From Streptomyces sp. DH41 (GTDB lineage: Bacteria > Actinomycetota > Actinomycetes > Streptomycetales > Streptomycetaceae), in NCBI RefSeq assembly GCF_029813785.1, contig NZ_JARVKY010000030.1, forward strand, positions 25,942-89,941: a stretch of 64,000 nt of DNA. Direction: 5' to 3'. The notes under the pieces were generated by a model. That model searched no databases. It was given only the letters and a program-made list of their open reading frames with translations, and was not told the DNA's origin. The translations under genes were made by a program, and so were the position numbers. The first letter of the stretch is position 1. The number at the start of each line of letters is the position of its first letter. Shown one piece after another: positions 19,117 to 28,207 of this stretch.

Positions 19117-20213
19117 CGGCCCACCCTCGGATCGAACAGTGGATACAGCAGGTCCGCCAGGGTGTTCATCAGGATCACCGCGGCGGCGAAGACGAAGAAC
19201 AGCCCCTGCACCAGCGGAAGATCGGGCACGCTGAGCGCCTGGTAGAACAGCCCGCCGAGCCCCGGCCAGGAGAAGACCGTCTCGACGAGGATGACTCCTG
19301 CCACCGTCCGCCCCAGGTTGACGAAGATCAGTGTGACGGTCGGCAGCAGCGCGTTGGGCACCGCGTGCCGGCGCCGTACGAGATCGTCCCTGAGGCCCTT
19401 GGCCCGCGCCGTCGTCAGATAGTCGCCGCCCATCTCGTCCAGCAACGCCGACCGTGTCACCAGCAGTGTCTGTCCGTACTCCACGGCGACCAGGGTCACC
19501 ACCGGGAGTACGAGGTGGTGGGCGACGTCGATGACGTGGGCGAGGCCCTCCTCCCTGCCCGACTCCATGCCCCCGGTCGGGAAGAGGCCCGGGATGGGAT
19601 CCACGCCGACCGACAGGACGATGATGAGCAGCAGCCCCAGCCAGAAGGACGGGATGGAGTAGAGCGTCAGCGCCAGACCGGTGTGGATACGGTCGCCGAG
19701 CCCGCCGTGCCGCCATGCCGAGCGGGTGCCGAGGAAGACGCCCAGCGCGGTGTAGAGCACGAACGCCGTGCCGGTGAGCAGCAGGGTGTTCGGCAGCGCC
19801 TCGGAGATCTTGTCGACGACCGGCGCGCGGAACTGGTACGACGTGCCCAGGTCCCCGGTGAGCGCCTTGCCGCAGTAGTCCGTGAACTGCTGCCACAGCG
19901 GCAGGTCCAGCCCGAACTCCCGCCGGTAGACGGCGATCTGCTCGGCCGAGACCGGACGGCGGCCCGTCATGAACTTCACCGGGTCACCGGGGATCATCCT
20001 GAAGAGGAAGAAGCTGGTGACGAGGACGGCGAGCAGGGAGACGGCAGCTCCGGCCAGCTTGCCCGCCACATACCGCGGATACGCGCCGAGGGCAGGCCGG
20101 CGGCGCGGCCCGGACGGCCGCTTCCCGCCCACGGAGCCCGGCCCGGTGCCCGCGCCCGCACCGGCGCCCGCGGTCGTGGTCGTGGTCGTGGCCGGGGGCA
20201 CCGGCCTACTCAC
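19113..20213 (-). CDS. Peptide-type ABC transporter permease (OppB/DppB-like)
   Basis: A 366-residue permease from GTG 20213, overlapping the end of the binding-protein gene by 8 bases. A long Thr/Ala/Gly-rich N-terminal extension (~40 residues, including six consecutive Thr) precedes the first membrane helix. The family signatures are clear: LFRMIPGDPVKFMTG after helix 1 and the coupling motif DYLTTARAKGLRDDLVRRRHAVPNA in split form near residues 255-280. About six membrane helices. The N-terminal extension is unusual but low-complexity, and a later start cannot be excluded. Confidence 0.92.
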   Translation of the reverse strand: MSRPVPPATTTTTTAGAGAGAGTGPGSVGGKRPSGPRRRPALGAYPRYVAGKLAGAAVSLLAVLVTSFFLFRMIPGDPVKFMTGRRPVSAEQIAVYRREFGLDLPLWQQFTDYCGKALTGDLGTSYQFRAPVVDKISEALPNTLLLTGTAFVLYTALGVFLGTRSAWRHGGLGDRIHTGLALTLYSIPSFWLGLLLIIVLSVGVDPIPGLFPTGGMESGREEGLAHVIDVAHHLVLPVVTLVAVEYGQTLLVTRSALLDEMGGDYLTTARAKGLRDDLVRRRHAVPNALLPTVTLIFVNLGRTVAGVILVETVFSWPGLGGLFYQALSVPDLPLVQGLFFVFAAAVILMNTLADLLYPLFDPRVGR

Positions 20214-22056
20214 GGTCGTCCGCCGTCGCCCGGCGACGGGCCAGGAAGAACACCCCGAGTCCGACGAGGACGACGGCGCCCGCGGCGATCCCGATCACGG
20301 CGCCGGTCGACGACGAACCACCGGAGGAGTCACCGGATTCCGCGGGAACCGCCGACCACCAGCTCCAGTAACCGTCCTGTCCGTAGATGTTGCCCGCCGC
20401 GGAGGGCATGGTCGTGATCGACTCGATCTGGTCCGTACGGTAGGCCTCGACCGCGTTCGGATAGGCCATGACGTTCATGTAGCCCAGGTCGTACAGCCGC
20501 GACTGCATCCGCTTGACGAGGTCGGCCCGCTTGGCGGAGTCGTACTCGGCCAGCTGCCGGGCGTACAGCTCGTCGTACGTCTTGTCGCAGATGAAGTTGT
20601 CGGTGGCTCCCGTCTCCTTCGACGTGGCCGGGAGCGTGGCGCAGGTGTGGATGGAGAGCACGAAGTCCGGGTCGGGGTTGACGGACCAGCCGTCGAAGGC
20701 CAGGTCGTACTCGCCGGCCAGCCACGGGTCGGTCACGTTGTCCAGGCAGTTGAGGGTGATAGAGATCCCCAGCTCACCCCACCACTCCTCCAGGTACTTG
20801 CCGACCGCCTTGTCGTTCGGTTCGGTGGCGTGGCACAGGACCCGGTAGTTCAGCGGCTTGCCGTCCTTGCCCAGGCGCTTGCCGTCGGCGTTCGTCCGGT
20901 AGCCCGCCTCGTCGAGCAGCCGGGCCGCCGCCGCGGGGTCGTACGTCAGCTTCTGGTCGGCCGACGGCTCGAAGAAGTACTGCGGGAAGCGCGGCGGGAG
21001 GTAGCCCTCCCCCTCGACCGCGTGGCCCTGGAACACCTTGTCGACGATCGCCTCGCGGTCCACCGCCATGAACAGCGCGTGCCGCACCCGCTGGTCCAGC
21101 AGGGAGGGGTGTCCGTCACCGAGCTTCGTGCCGTCCTTCGCCCGGGCGCCCGGGTTGGTGGCGAGGGCGTAGAAGCGGCGACCGGGCGCGTCGTTGACGT
21201 GGATGTTCTCCTCGTCCTGGAGCGAGTCGGCCTGGGCGGGCGTCAGCGACGGCGACCCGGACACGAACGACACCTCGCCCTTGCGCAGCGCGGCCACGGC
21301 GGCGTCCTGGTCCTTGTAGTAACGGAAGACCAGCTCGTCGAACTTGGGCGCGCCCCGCCAGAAGTCCTTGTTGGCCTTCAACCGAACGTAGCTGTCCGGT
21401 TTGTAGTCGGTGAGGACGAAGGGCCCGTTCCCGACGATCGGGAAGTCCTTGTCGTTGTTGAACTTCGAGAGGTCGCCGACCTTCTCCCAGACGTGTCTGG
21501 GGACGATCGGCACGTCGAGCGCGGTCATCGTGGCCTGCGGCTTCTTCAGCCGGATCACCAGCTGGGTCGGGCTGGGCGCGGTGACCTCCGCGAAGTTGGT
21601 GACGAAGCTCCCGTTGGCGGTGGCGGCGCCGTCGTCGGTCATCATCTTGTTGAACGTCCAGGCCGCGTCCTCGGCGGTCGCCTGCCGCCCGTCCGACCAC
21701 TTGGAGTCGGAGCGGATCGTGTACGTCCAGGTCAGCTTGTCCGGTGACGACTTCCACTCGGTGGCGAAACCCGGGACGGCGTGGTTGTCCTCGGGGTCGT
21801 AGTTGGTCAGGTACTCGTACGTCAGCCGGTGGATGCTCGTGCTGAGGAGCCGTACCGCCAGGAAGGGACTGAGCGAGTCGACGCTCTGCGCCACGGCGAC
21901 GGTGAGCACCTTGTCGTCCTCGGCGGCCGAGACCGCCGGGGTGGCGGCCACACCCGATGCGAGGAGCGTGGCGGTGGCGCCCGCGGCGGTGAGCAGCCGG
22001 AGCCTCCTCGAGCGGGTGCCGGTACGTCCACTGCCGTGCTGATCGTGTGTGCTCAT
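20206..22056 (-). CDS. ABC transporter peptide-binding protein (SBP family 5) with C-terminal membrane anchor
   Basis: Extracytoplasmic solute-binding protein for the operon's importer. The 616-residue product is read from ATG 22056, better spaced from AGGT-type purines than the start 7 codons earlier. There is a Sec-type signal peptide (RRLRLLTAAGATATLLASG) with an AVSA-A cleavage site and no lipobox Cys. The SBP_bac_5 core shows LTWTYTIRSDSKWSDG and ALFMAVDREAIVDKVFQG. A Ser/Gly linker and one C-terminal membrane helix plus Arg-Arg-Arg (~583-607) follow. Anchoring by a C-terminal helix rather than lipid is unusual for Gram-positive SBPs. The substrate is unknown; peptide is the default. Confidence 0.93.
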   Translation of the reverse strand: MSTHDQHGSGRTGTRSRRLRLLTAAGATATLLASGVAATPAVSAAEDDKVLTVAVAQSVDSLSPFLAVRLLSTSIHRLTYEYLTNYDPEDNHAVPGFATEWKSSPDKLTWTYTIRSDSKWSDGRQATAEDAAWTFNKMMTDDGAATANGSFVTNFAEVTAPSPTQLVIRLKKPQATMTALDVPIVPRHVWEKVGDLSKFNNDKDFPIVGNGPFVLTDYKPDSYVRLKANKDFWRGAPKFDELVFRYYKDQDAAVAALRKGEVSFVSGSPSLTPAQADSLQDEENIHVNDAPGRRFYALATNPGARAKDGTKLGDGHPSLLDQRVRHALFMAVDREAIVDKVFQGHAVEGEGYLPPRFPQYFFEPSADQKLTYDPAAAARLLDEAGYRTNADGKRLGKDGKPLNYRVLCHATEPNDKAVGKYLEEWWGELGISITLNCLDNVTDPWLAGEYDLAFDGWSVNPDPDFVLSIHTCATLPATSKETGATDNFICDKTYDELYARQLAEYDSAKRADLVKRMQSRLYDLGYMNVMAYPNAVEAYRTDQIESITTMPSAAGNIYGQDGYWSWWSAVPAESGDSSGGSSSTGAVIGIAAGAVVLVGLGVFFLARRRATADDRE

Positions 22057-22198
22057 GGCTACCTGACCTCGCGTCATCGCACGCGGGATGCCGTAGGCCC
22101 TCCGCGTGAGGCGGGCTTGAACAGATGTGAACAGGCTGGAGCGATCCGTGAATGGCTTGAGCGGGCCTGGCCGGGTGGCGCAGACGGAGTGAAGTGTG

Positions 22199-22228
22199 TG
22201 TCTACCAGCGGCAGTCTGCGCGCGTCAA
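22199..22228 (-). promoter_or_regulatory. Candidate promoter of the peptide ABC operon
   Basis: On the minus strand TTGACG (22228-22223), an 18-base spacer and TAGACA (22204-22199) resemble a housekeeping-sigma promoter. The predicted start is near 22192. Confidence 0.4.
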
Positions 22229-22365
22229 CGGTGCGTCAAACCCCATTTGGCCTGCGGAAACAGGGAGTTGATGACACATTCACTCTCATTGGCGCAGACC
22301 ACTGGCGCCTCCCTGGTGAGAGCCTGACGACCGAGCCCCACCCGTTCTGCCCGCGAACGTGCGAA

Positions 22366-22395
22366 GGCCCGCGCCGTCCTGTGACGACGCGGGCC
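22366..22395 (-). terminator. Terminator of the EspI-like gene
   Basis: A 13-bp stem with one C-A mismatch and a 4-nt loop, 18 bases after the stop codon at 22413, followed on the minus strand by TTCGC. Confidence 0.7.
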
Positions 22396-22412
22396 CTTAC
22401 GCGGTGGCGGTC

Positions 22413-25400
22413 CTACTGCTGCTGCTGCGGAGGAGGGGGCGATTGCCCGGGCTGCTGCTGCCCCGGCTGCGGATATCCGTAACCGGGCTGGGCATAGGGC
22501 TGCTCGGGCTGCGGGTACGGCTGCCCGGACTGCTGGGGGTACGGCTGTCCCGGCTGGGGTTGCTGCGGCTGGGCGGGCTGTGCGGGCTGTGCGAACTGGC
22601 CCGGCTGGCCGGGCTGTCCCGGCATGGGCTGGTGTCCGGGCATGGGCTGTCCCGGCATGGGCTGCCAGGGGCCGGGCTGTCCGGGGCCGGGCTGTCCGGG
22701 CATCGGCTGGCCGCCCGGGTAGCCCTGGCCCTGCGCCTGTCCCGGCAGTGGCGGTGCGGCCACCGGTGGCGGGTTGCCGTTGGACGTCCACAGGCCGTGC
22801 GACTGCTGGTGGCGGACGAAGTCCTCGGCGACCATCGCGGAGAGGTTGAAGTACGCCTCCCGCACCTTCGGCCGCATCATGTCGAGGTCGACCTCCGCAC
22901 CGGCGGCCAGGTGCTCGTCGAACGGCACCACGACGACGCCCCGGCACCGCGTCTGGAAATGGCCGACGATGTCATCGACCTTGATCATCTTGCCGGTCTC
23001 GCGGACCCCCGAGATGACGGTGATGGACCGCGAGACAAGGTCGGCGTACCCGTGGGCGGACAGCCAGTCCAGCGTCGTACTGGCGCTGCTCGCCCCGTCC
23101 ACGGACGGCGTCGAGATGATGATCAACTGGTCGGCGAGGTCGAGCACGCCACGCATGGCGCTGTAGAGCAGGCCGGTACCCGAGTCGGTGAGGATGATCG
23201 GGTACTGCTTGCCCAGCACGTCGATCGAGCGCCGGTAGTCCTCGTCGTTGAAGGTCGTGGACACGGCCGGGTCGACGTCGTTGGCGATGATCTCCAGCCC
23301 GGACGAGGCCTGGGAGGTGAACCGCCGGATGTCCATGTACGAGTTGAGGTGCGGGATCGCCTGGACGAGGTCGCGGATGGTGGCCCCCGTCTCCCGGCGC
23401 ACCCGGCGGCCGAGCGTACCGGCGTCCGGGTTGGCGTCGATCGCGAGGATCTTGTCCTGCCGCTCGGTGGCGAGCGTGGAGCCGAGCGCGGTGGTGGTGG
23501 TCGTCTTGCCGACGCCGCCCTTGAGGCTGATGACGGCGATGCGGTAGCAGGACAGCACCGGGGTGCGGATCAACTCCAGCTTCCGCTGCCGCTCGGCCTC
23601 CTCCTTCTTGCCGCCCAGCTTGAACCGCGAACCGCCGGATGCCGGACGGCTGCTCTTCGCCTTCTGCTTCTTGTTGTTGAGCAGCCGGTCGGACGACAGC
23701 TCCACGGCCGCGGTGTAACCGAGCGGTGCCGCACCCGGGTTGGTGGGCTGACGCTGGTCGTGCTGTACGGGCTGCGGCCAGGCGGCACCGAGCCGGGGAT
23801 CGGCGGGCTGCTGCGGCCCGGGTGCCTGACCCTGCTGGTATTGCTGGAACTGCTCCGGCTGACCGGGCTGACCGGGCTGCATCGGCTGCGGCGCGTGAGG
23901 TGTCCGCTGCGGCTGCTGGGCAGCGGGAACCGGCGGGCCCTGGACATCGCCCTGCGACTGGTGCGGTACGCCGGGATATGGCTGCTGCCCCTGCGGCGCG
24001 GTTGCCTGCGGAAAGCCGTAGCCACCGGGCTGCGCCGGGGGCTGAGGATGGGGAGCCGGCGCACCGGGCTGCGGGAACCCGAAACCGGCGGCGTCGGTCC
24101 CAGGGGCGGAAGCGGGAGCGCCGCCCGGCTGCTGCCCGATCGGAGGCTGCGGCGCCGCCGGAGGGGTGGCGCCCGGCTGGGGGAAGCCGTAGCCGGCCGG
24201 CGGAACGGGCTGTGCGGGCGCCTGGCTCGGTGGCATCGGCGCGGCGGCCGGCGGGTTCCACGCGGCGGGCGCCGGCTGCGGAGCCTGCGGCTGGAAAGGA
24301 GGGTGCTGGGCCGGAACACCCGGCTGCTCGGGAGCGGCGGGCGCGGGCTGCGCGGGCCACTGATGCGCCGGCGCGGGCGCCACGGGAGGGTACGACGGAG
24401 GCAGTGGCGGCACTTTACCCTGGACCACAGGCGGCGCGTCGGCCGGAACGGCGCCCCCGGGCACGGCGTCCTGCGGGTGGGGCACCGCGTCCTCGGGCTC
24501 GGGCTCGGGCGTGCTCACCGGAGCGGCCGGGGTGACCGGCTCGGGCTCACCCTCCTGAACGGAGGAGGCAGGGCCGAACCCGTCCACGCCGTTGGCCACA
24601 CCGTCGGAAAGGCCGTCGGACACGTCGGAGCCGACGCCGTCGTCCGCCGGACCGGACCCGTCGTCCGCGAGGGGCGCAGCGTCCTCGCCCGCCGCGCTGT
24701 CCTGTTCGCGGGCGTCGGCGAGTTCGGGACCGCCGTGGAGTTCCGGACCACCTGCAGGTTCCGGACCATCTGTTGGTTCCGGACGATCGGCGCGCTCGGG
24801 CTCGACATCGTCACCCGCCACAGCCAACGCCTCGCCCGGCGCGTCCGCACCGGCGTCGTCGGAAGCGATCACGGCGTCGTCCTCAGCGACGGCCCCGGGT
24901 TCGTCGGCCCCGGGCTCTGGCCGCGCGTCCTGCCCGGCGTCCTCCGCGGCGGCACGCTCGGCGATCTCCCGCTTCAGGGCAGCCGAGGAGAACCGCATCG
25001 TGGCGCCGCTCTCCAGGTCGCCGTTGTCGGGCTCCGGTTCCTGGGCGGGCGGGGGAGCGGGAGCCTGGAGCTGGAACCCGCCGGCCGGAAACGCCGGTGC
25101 GGCCGGGGGAGAGACCGGATCCGCGGCGGGCGCCGGTACGTCCGCGGCCTCAGGTTCGGGCAGCCCCCGCGGTTCCGGCTCGGGCTCGGCCTCCGGCCGC
25201 TCCTGCGTCTGCTGCGGCTCGAACCCACTCCCGACCGGCAGCCGGGGCACCCCGATCGGTGGCGTGGGCGGCGTGAACGGCGCTTCCGGGCCGGGCGGGG
25301 GCGGCGCCGAGAACGGCGCCCCCGGACCACCCTGCGGCGCAGGCGACGGAGTCAGCCCCTGAGTCGGGCCCTGTCCTTGCCCCTGACCCGATCCGCCCGA

Positions 25401-25538
25401 CGCGTTCTGGGTGTACCAGGCGGGCGGCGCGTAGTCGATGGTGAACTCGCCCGTCGTCTCAATCGCTGACTCCGCGTCGGGTTGGTCATCGCCGGGTGTA
25501 GCCCAGCCCCCGCGGTTCCCGTCCCGATCGCTGCTCAC
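22413..25538 (-). CDS. EspI-like MinD/ParA ATPase of the type VII secretion locus
   Basis: A 1041-residue protein from GTG 25538 behind AGGAGG. Residues ~1-610 are disordered and rich in Pro, Ala, Glu, Asp and Gln. Then comes a SIMIBI ATPase (~645-920) with the deviant Walker A KGGVGKTT (673-680), LAIDANPDAGTL and IILTDSGTGLL. The C-terminal ~110 residues are Gln/Pro/Gly repeats (QPMPGQPGPGQ type). This is the layout of mycobacterial EspI, a MinD-like ATPase at ESX loci thought to regulate secretion. It is the outermost ESX gene on this side and is transcribed alone: its own ribosome binding site, terminator and a 290-base gap upstream. What it positions or regulates here is unknown. Confidence 0.85.
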   Translation of the reverse strand: MSSDRDGNRGGWATPGDDQPDAESAIETTGEFTIDYAPPAWYTQNASGGSGQGQGQGPTQGLTPSPAPQGGPGAPFSAPPPPGPEAPFTPPTPPIGVPRLPVGSGFEPQQTQERPEAEPEPEPRGLPEPEAADVPAPAADPVSPPAAPAFPAGGFQLQAPAPPPAQEPEPDNGDLESGATMRFSSAALKREIAERAAAEDAGQDARPEPGADEPGAVAEDDAVIASDDAGADAPGEALAVAGDDVEPERADRPEPTDGPEPAGGPELHGGPELADAREQDSAAGEDAAPLADDGSGPADDGVGSDVSDGLSDGVANGVDGFGPASSVQEGEPEPVTPAAPVSTPEPEPEDAVPHPQDAVPGGAVPADAPPVVQGKVPPLPPSYPPVAPAPAHQWPAQPAPAAPEQPGVPAQHPPFQPQAPQPAPAAWNPPAAAPMPPSQAPAQPVPPAGYGFPQPGATPPAAPQPPIGQQPGGAPASAPGTDAAGFGFPQPGAPAPHPQPPAQPGGYGFPQATAPQGQQPYPGVPHQSQGDVQGPPVPAAQQPQRTPHAPQPMQPGQPGQPEQFQQYQQGQAPGPQQPADPRLGAAWPQPVQHDQRQPTNPGAAPLGYTAAVELSSDRLLNNKKQKAKSSRPASGGSRFKLGGKKEEAERQRKLELIRTPVLSCYRIAVISLKGGVGKTTTTTALGSTLATERQDKILAIDANPDAGTLGRRVRRETGATIRDLVQAIPHLNSYMDIRRFTSQASSGLEIIANDVDPAVSTTFNDEDYRRSIDVLGKQYPIILTDSGTGLLYSAMRGVLDLADQLIIISTPSVDGASSASTTLDWLSAHGYADLVSRSITVISGVRETGKMIKVDDIVGHFQTRCRGVVVVPFDEHLAAGAEVDLDMMRPKVREAYFNLSAMVAEDFVRHQQSHGLWTSNGNPPPVAAPPLPGQAQGQGYPGGQPMPGQPGPGQPGPWQPMPGQPMPGHQPMPGQPGQPGQFAQPAQPAQPQQPQPGQPYPQQSGQPYPQPEQPYAQPGYGYPQPGQQQPGQSPPPPQQQQ

Positions 25539-25606
25539 AGTTCCTCCTGGTGTGGTCGAGCACCCTCATGCCGTGCTGGGGCGACCCTTGCTTGTCATTC
25601 GCAATT

Positions 25607-25636
25607 GTCCGAGGCCGTCCGAGGTCGTCCGATCCA
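25607..25636. repeat. Three 10-base tandem repeats upstream of the EspI-like gene
   Basis: GTCCGAGGCC, GTCCGAGGTC and GTCCGATCCA lie head to tail 69-98 bases upstream of the gene's GTG, in its 290-base promoter region (25539-25828). The spacing of one helical turn per unit makes a regulator-binding site possible. No clear -10/-35 pair was identified. Confidence 0.6.
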
Positions 25637-25828
25637 CGGGCTCTCCCCCTGGGACGCCGCACCCGGTCCACAGGTTCTCGCGCCGCGCCGTGACCCAGCC
25701 TAATCACCACAGGTACTGCCCCGGCAGCCCCGTCCACCCCTCGACGCCCGCCGATTCCGGCATCCCTGACGGCAGGGTCGCGTACGTGTGCCCGACGCAA
25801 GGTGGCAAACCGGTTGATAAGCGGTCGG

Positions 25829-26677
25829 TCAGTCCATTCGACGTGGCGTGCCCAGGAGTCCGACCTCGGCATCCGTCGGCTGCGTCATCACGTACTGCCG
25901 GTCACGGTCGGCACACCAGAGGGTGACACCGTCGGCGAGAGTCGGCAGTGAGTCCACGTCGCCTCTCGGCAGGGCCATGGTGCGTCCCAGCTCCGCGGCC
26001 TCGTTCGGTGATACCCGCTGCACACCCACAAGGCGCGCCTGCCGTATCAGCCGGGGCGCGACGGGGCTGAGATAGGGAAGAAGCGTCAGCACCGACTTCC
26101 AGGGGCCGGACACCACCCGTCCCCGCGGTGGGCGCATACCGCAGTCGCGCACCACCAGCACCGGCGTGCCGGCCGAGGCGCCCAGCGGCGGCACCCGCCC
26201 CACGTCGTAGACCGCGAGCCCGTTCTGGCCGCCGCCCATGGCGTGGACCATCTGCGTCCACGCGTGCGCCCGCCCGGTCTCCACGGCCACTCTTGCGCCG
26301 GTCGCCGCGGCCCGCAGCGCGAACACCTGGGCCGTCCACAGCCCGCCGATGAGGACGACCTCGTACGGCGTGGGCCGGTTCAACCCCAGTACGGCGGAGT
26401 GCCCGTCGGCGTCCACCCCGATGACGACGCCGTCGTCCCCAATGGGCAGCGACAGCGTGTCCAGGTCGTCCGCGGACAGCGTGTGCCGTCCGTGGCGCGG
26501 GCCGAGCAGGCCGAAGCCGGCGTGCAGCAGATCGCGAGCCCGTCGGGCGGCGGACGGCTGTGTGTCTCCGGACGCCGCCGGAGCCGCCGGTGCGGCCGGT
26601 GCGGCCGGTGCGTGTGACGGACCGGGAGCTCCGTGCGCGTCCGGCCCGTCAGTGGTCTGTGTCGTCGTGGCGTTCAC
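25829..26677 (-). CDS. Type VII secretion locus conserved hypothetical protein
   Basis: A 282-residue protein read from GTG 26677, whose GTGA overlaps the eccE stop, so the two are translationally coupled; the longer frame upstream is the shadow of eccE. An Ala/Pro-rich N-terminus (~1-45) is followed by a compact alpha/beta region with no signal peptide or membrane helix. Conserved-looking segments are LIGGLWTAQVFALRAAATGARV, TPVLVVRDCGM and GVTLWCADRDRQYVM (first split here by family variation). Glycine-rich patterns suggest a nucleotide-binding-like fold, but no P-loop is present. Coupling to eccE points to a cytosolic ESX accessory role. No function assigned. Confidence 0.75.
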   Translation of the reverse strand: MNATTTQTTDGPDAHGAPGPSHAPAAPAAPAAPAASGDTQPSAARRARDLLHAGFGLLGPRHGRHTLSADDLDTLSLPIGDDGVVIGVDADGHSAVLGLNRPTPYEVVLIGGLWTAQVFALRAAATGARVAVETGRAHAWTQMVHAMGGGQNGLAVYDVGRVPPLGASAGTPVLVVRDCGMRPPRGRVVSGPWKSVLTLLPYLSPVAPRLIRQARLVGVQRVSPNEAAELGRTMALPRGDVDSLPTLADGVTLWCADRDRQYVMTQPTDAEVGLLGTPRRMD

Positions 26678-27990
26678 CGGACACCTCCCAGGGGCAGAGT
26701 GGCGAGCACACCCGGCAGTTGCTCCCGGTCGAGCCGCGTCAGCGCGGCACCCGCATCCCGCGCCGCGCTCTCCAACGCGCGCCGGGCTTCGGCGAGTTCG
26801 TCCGCGCTGCGGCCGGTGACCCGAAGATGGCCGCGAAGCGCCATCTCCCGCTGGTCCGCGCGCTCGAGGGTGACACTGACCGTGGTGGCGAGAGCGGGGA
26901 CCGCCGTGACCCGTGCCACGAACTGGGGCAGTGACGGCCCGCGGTCGCCGTCCAGTTGCGGCCACCTGCGAATCCAGTACGTGGTGTGCCGGCGGTTGTC
27001 GCAGCGCCAGCTGCGGCCCGACTCCTCGGTACGTCTCTCGTGCCGGTCGGCCCGTCCCGCCTCGGCCGTCACCAGCGGGTTGGCGCAGGCCGACGTGGCG
27101 ATGGCCGACGTCAGCTCCTCCTCGTCGAGCACAGTGGCGCGGAATCCGGCGCCGGTCAGCCTGCTGGCGAGGTGGTCGGCGGCCCGCACGACACACTTCT
27201 GAGCACCGAGCAGACCGCCGCCCCGGGCCGCCACGGCGTCCGGGCACAACTCCGGGGTGACCTTCAGCGCGATCCAGGTGATGCGTACCGCGGGAGCGCC
27301 GGTCTGTTCCTGCAACGGCGCGTAGTTGCTGACGGCCACGGACTGCCGCGGCAGGTGCAGCGCGGGCGCGGGCTGCGTGTGCAGCACGATCTGCGCCGAC
27401 TCCAGGCGGATCCCGTCCACCTCGAGAGCGTCCCGCACCAGGGCCAGCGGCAGCGGTCGCCGGCTCCGCTCGGCACGCAGGGCGGTGGCGTCGGCTTCGA
27501 CCTGCACCACCGCGGTGACGAACGTGCCGTCCCCGACGATACCGACGGGCCGCCGCTCCCGGCCTCCGTACGCGTAGGTGCGCAGGCTCGGATCGCACTC
27601 CACGGCCGGGGCGAGTCCCGGCTCCGTGCCCGGCGCTATCACCAGCTTCGCGGCGCGCTTGCGCCGGACGCGCAGGGCCCGTGCCGTGGCCACCCACTCG
27701 GGCACGGAGCGGCCCCGGCGGCGTACGAAGGCCAGCAGGACCAACACGACGGCGACGACGGCGGCGACGGCCAGGGCCACGGTGCCGATGGCCCATCCGG
27801 TGAGGAGAACGGCGGCCGCGAGCTCCACCAGCACGATCCGTTGCAGCCGGGACGGCCCCGGCCTGCCCGTACGCAGCTTCAGGTGGGGTCCGCCTCGCGC
27901 GGAAGGCTGTCGCGCCGCCCGTGACGCCGGTTCGGCGGAACCGTTTGTCCGGGCCCGGTCACGGCCCGAGGTCCGCGTTCCGGAAGCCAT
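26674..27990 (-). CDS. eccE: Type VII secretion protein EccE
   Basis: A core membrane component of the ESX secretion complex, 438 residues. ATG 27990 has GGAG at the right distance; an adjacent GTG one codon earlier is possible. A basic N-terminus is followed by two closely spaced membrane helices (~52-89), then a large soluble domain of EccE type (VVQVEADATALRA; ITWIALKVTPELCPDAV; RWPQLDGDRG). In mycobacteria EccE sits at the periphery of the EccB-C-D-E complex. It is divergent from eccB across a ~215-base promoter region and coupled to the downstream hypothetical gene. Confidence 0.85.
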   Translation of the reverse strand: MASGTRTSGRDRARTNGSAEPASRAARQPSARGGPHLKLRTGRPGPSRLQRIVLVELAAAVLLTGWAIGTVALAVAAVVAVVLVLLAFVRRRGRSVPEWVATARALRVRRKRAAKLVIAPGTEPGLAPAVECDPSLRTYAYGGRERRPVGIVGDGTFVTAVVQVEADATALRAERSRRPLPLALVRDALEVDGIRLESAQIVLHTQPAPALHLPRQSVAVSNYAPLQEQTGAPAVRITWIALKVTPELCPDAVAARGGGLLGAQKCVVRAADHLASRLTGAGFRATVLDEEELTSAIATSACANPLVTAEAGRADRHERRTEESGRSWRCDNRRHTTYWIRRWPQLDGDRGPSLPQFVARVTAVPALATTVSVTLERADQREMALRGHLRVTGRSADELAEARRALESAARDAGAALTRLDREQLPGVLATLPLGGVR

Positions 27991-28207
27991 CACTCCATCC
28001 CCCCAATTCGCTCACAACTCGCTGAGATACCAGCACCGTGCCAGATCCCAGCGGGCCCAGGCACCCTACCCGCTCCCCAAGTCCCTCCCCGCAGCAGGCA
28101 TAGTAGGGGCCGCGTCCGACATCGGTGGGCGGGGGACGGTGGTCCCCGGCATCGCCCATGCGGACCACGGGCGGACACGGGTGGCACACGGGGAGAGACA
28201 CGCACCA
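27991..28207. promoter_or_regulatory. Divergent promoter region, eccE / eccB
   Basis: 217 bases between divergent ESX core genes. CATAGT/TAGTAG (plus, 28093-28101) and TAGGGT (minus, ~28070) look like -10 elements, but neither has a convincing -35. The eccB leader has GGGGAGAG about 12 bases before its ATG. Confidence 0.35.

Larger units (their letters stand above)
22057..22412 (-). promoter_or_regulatory. Intergenic region before the ABC operon
   Basis: 356 bases without a gene. From right to left it holds the terminator of the MinD-like gene (22366-22395), a candidate promoter (22199-22228) and a leader of ~135 bases with repeated TGTTCA/TTCAAGCC elements (22110-22170, read on the minus strand). 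Confidence 0.5.
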
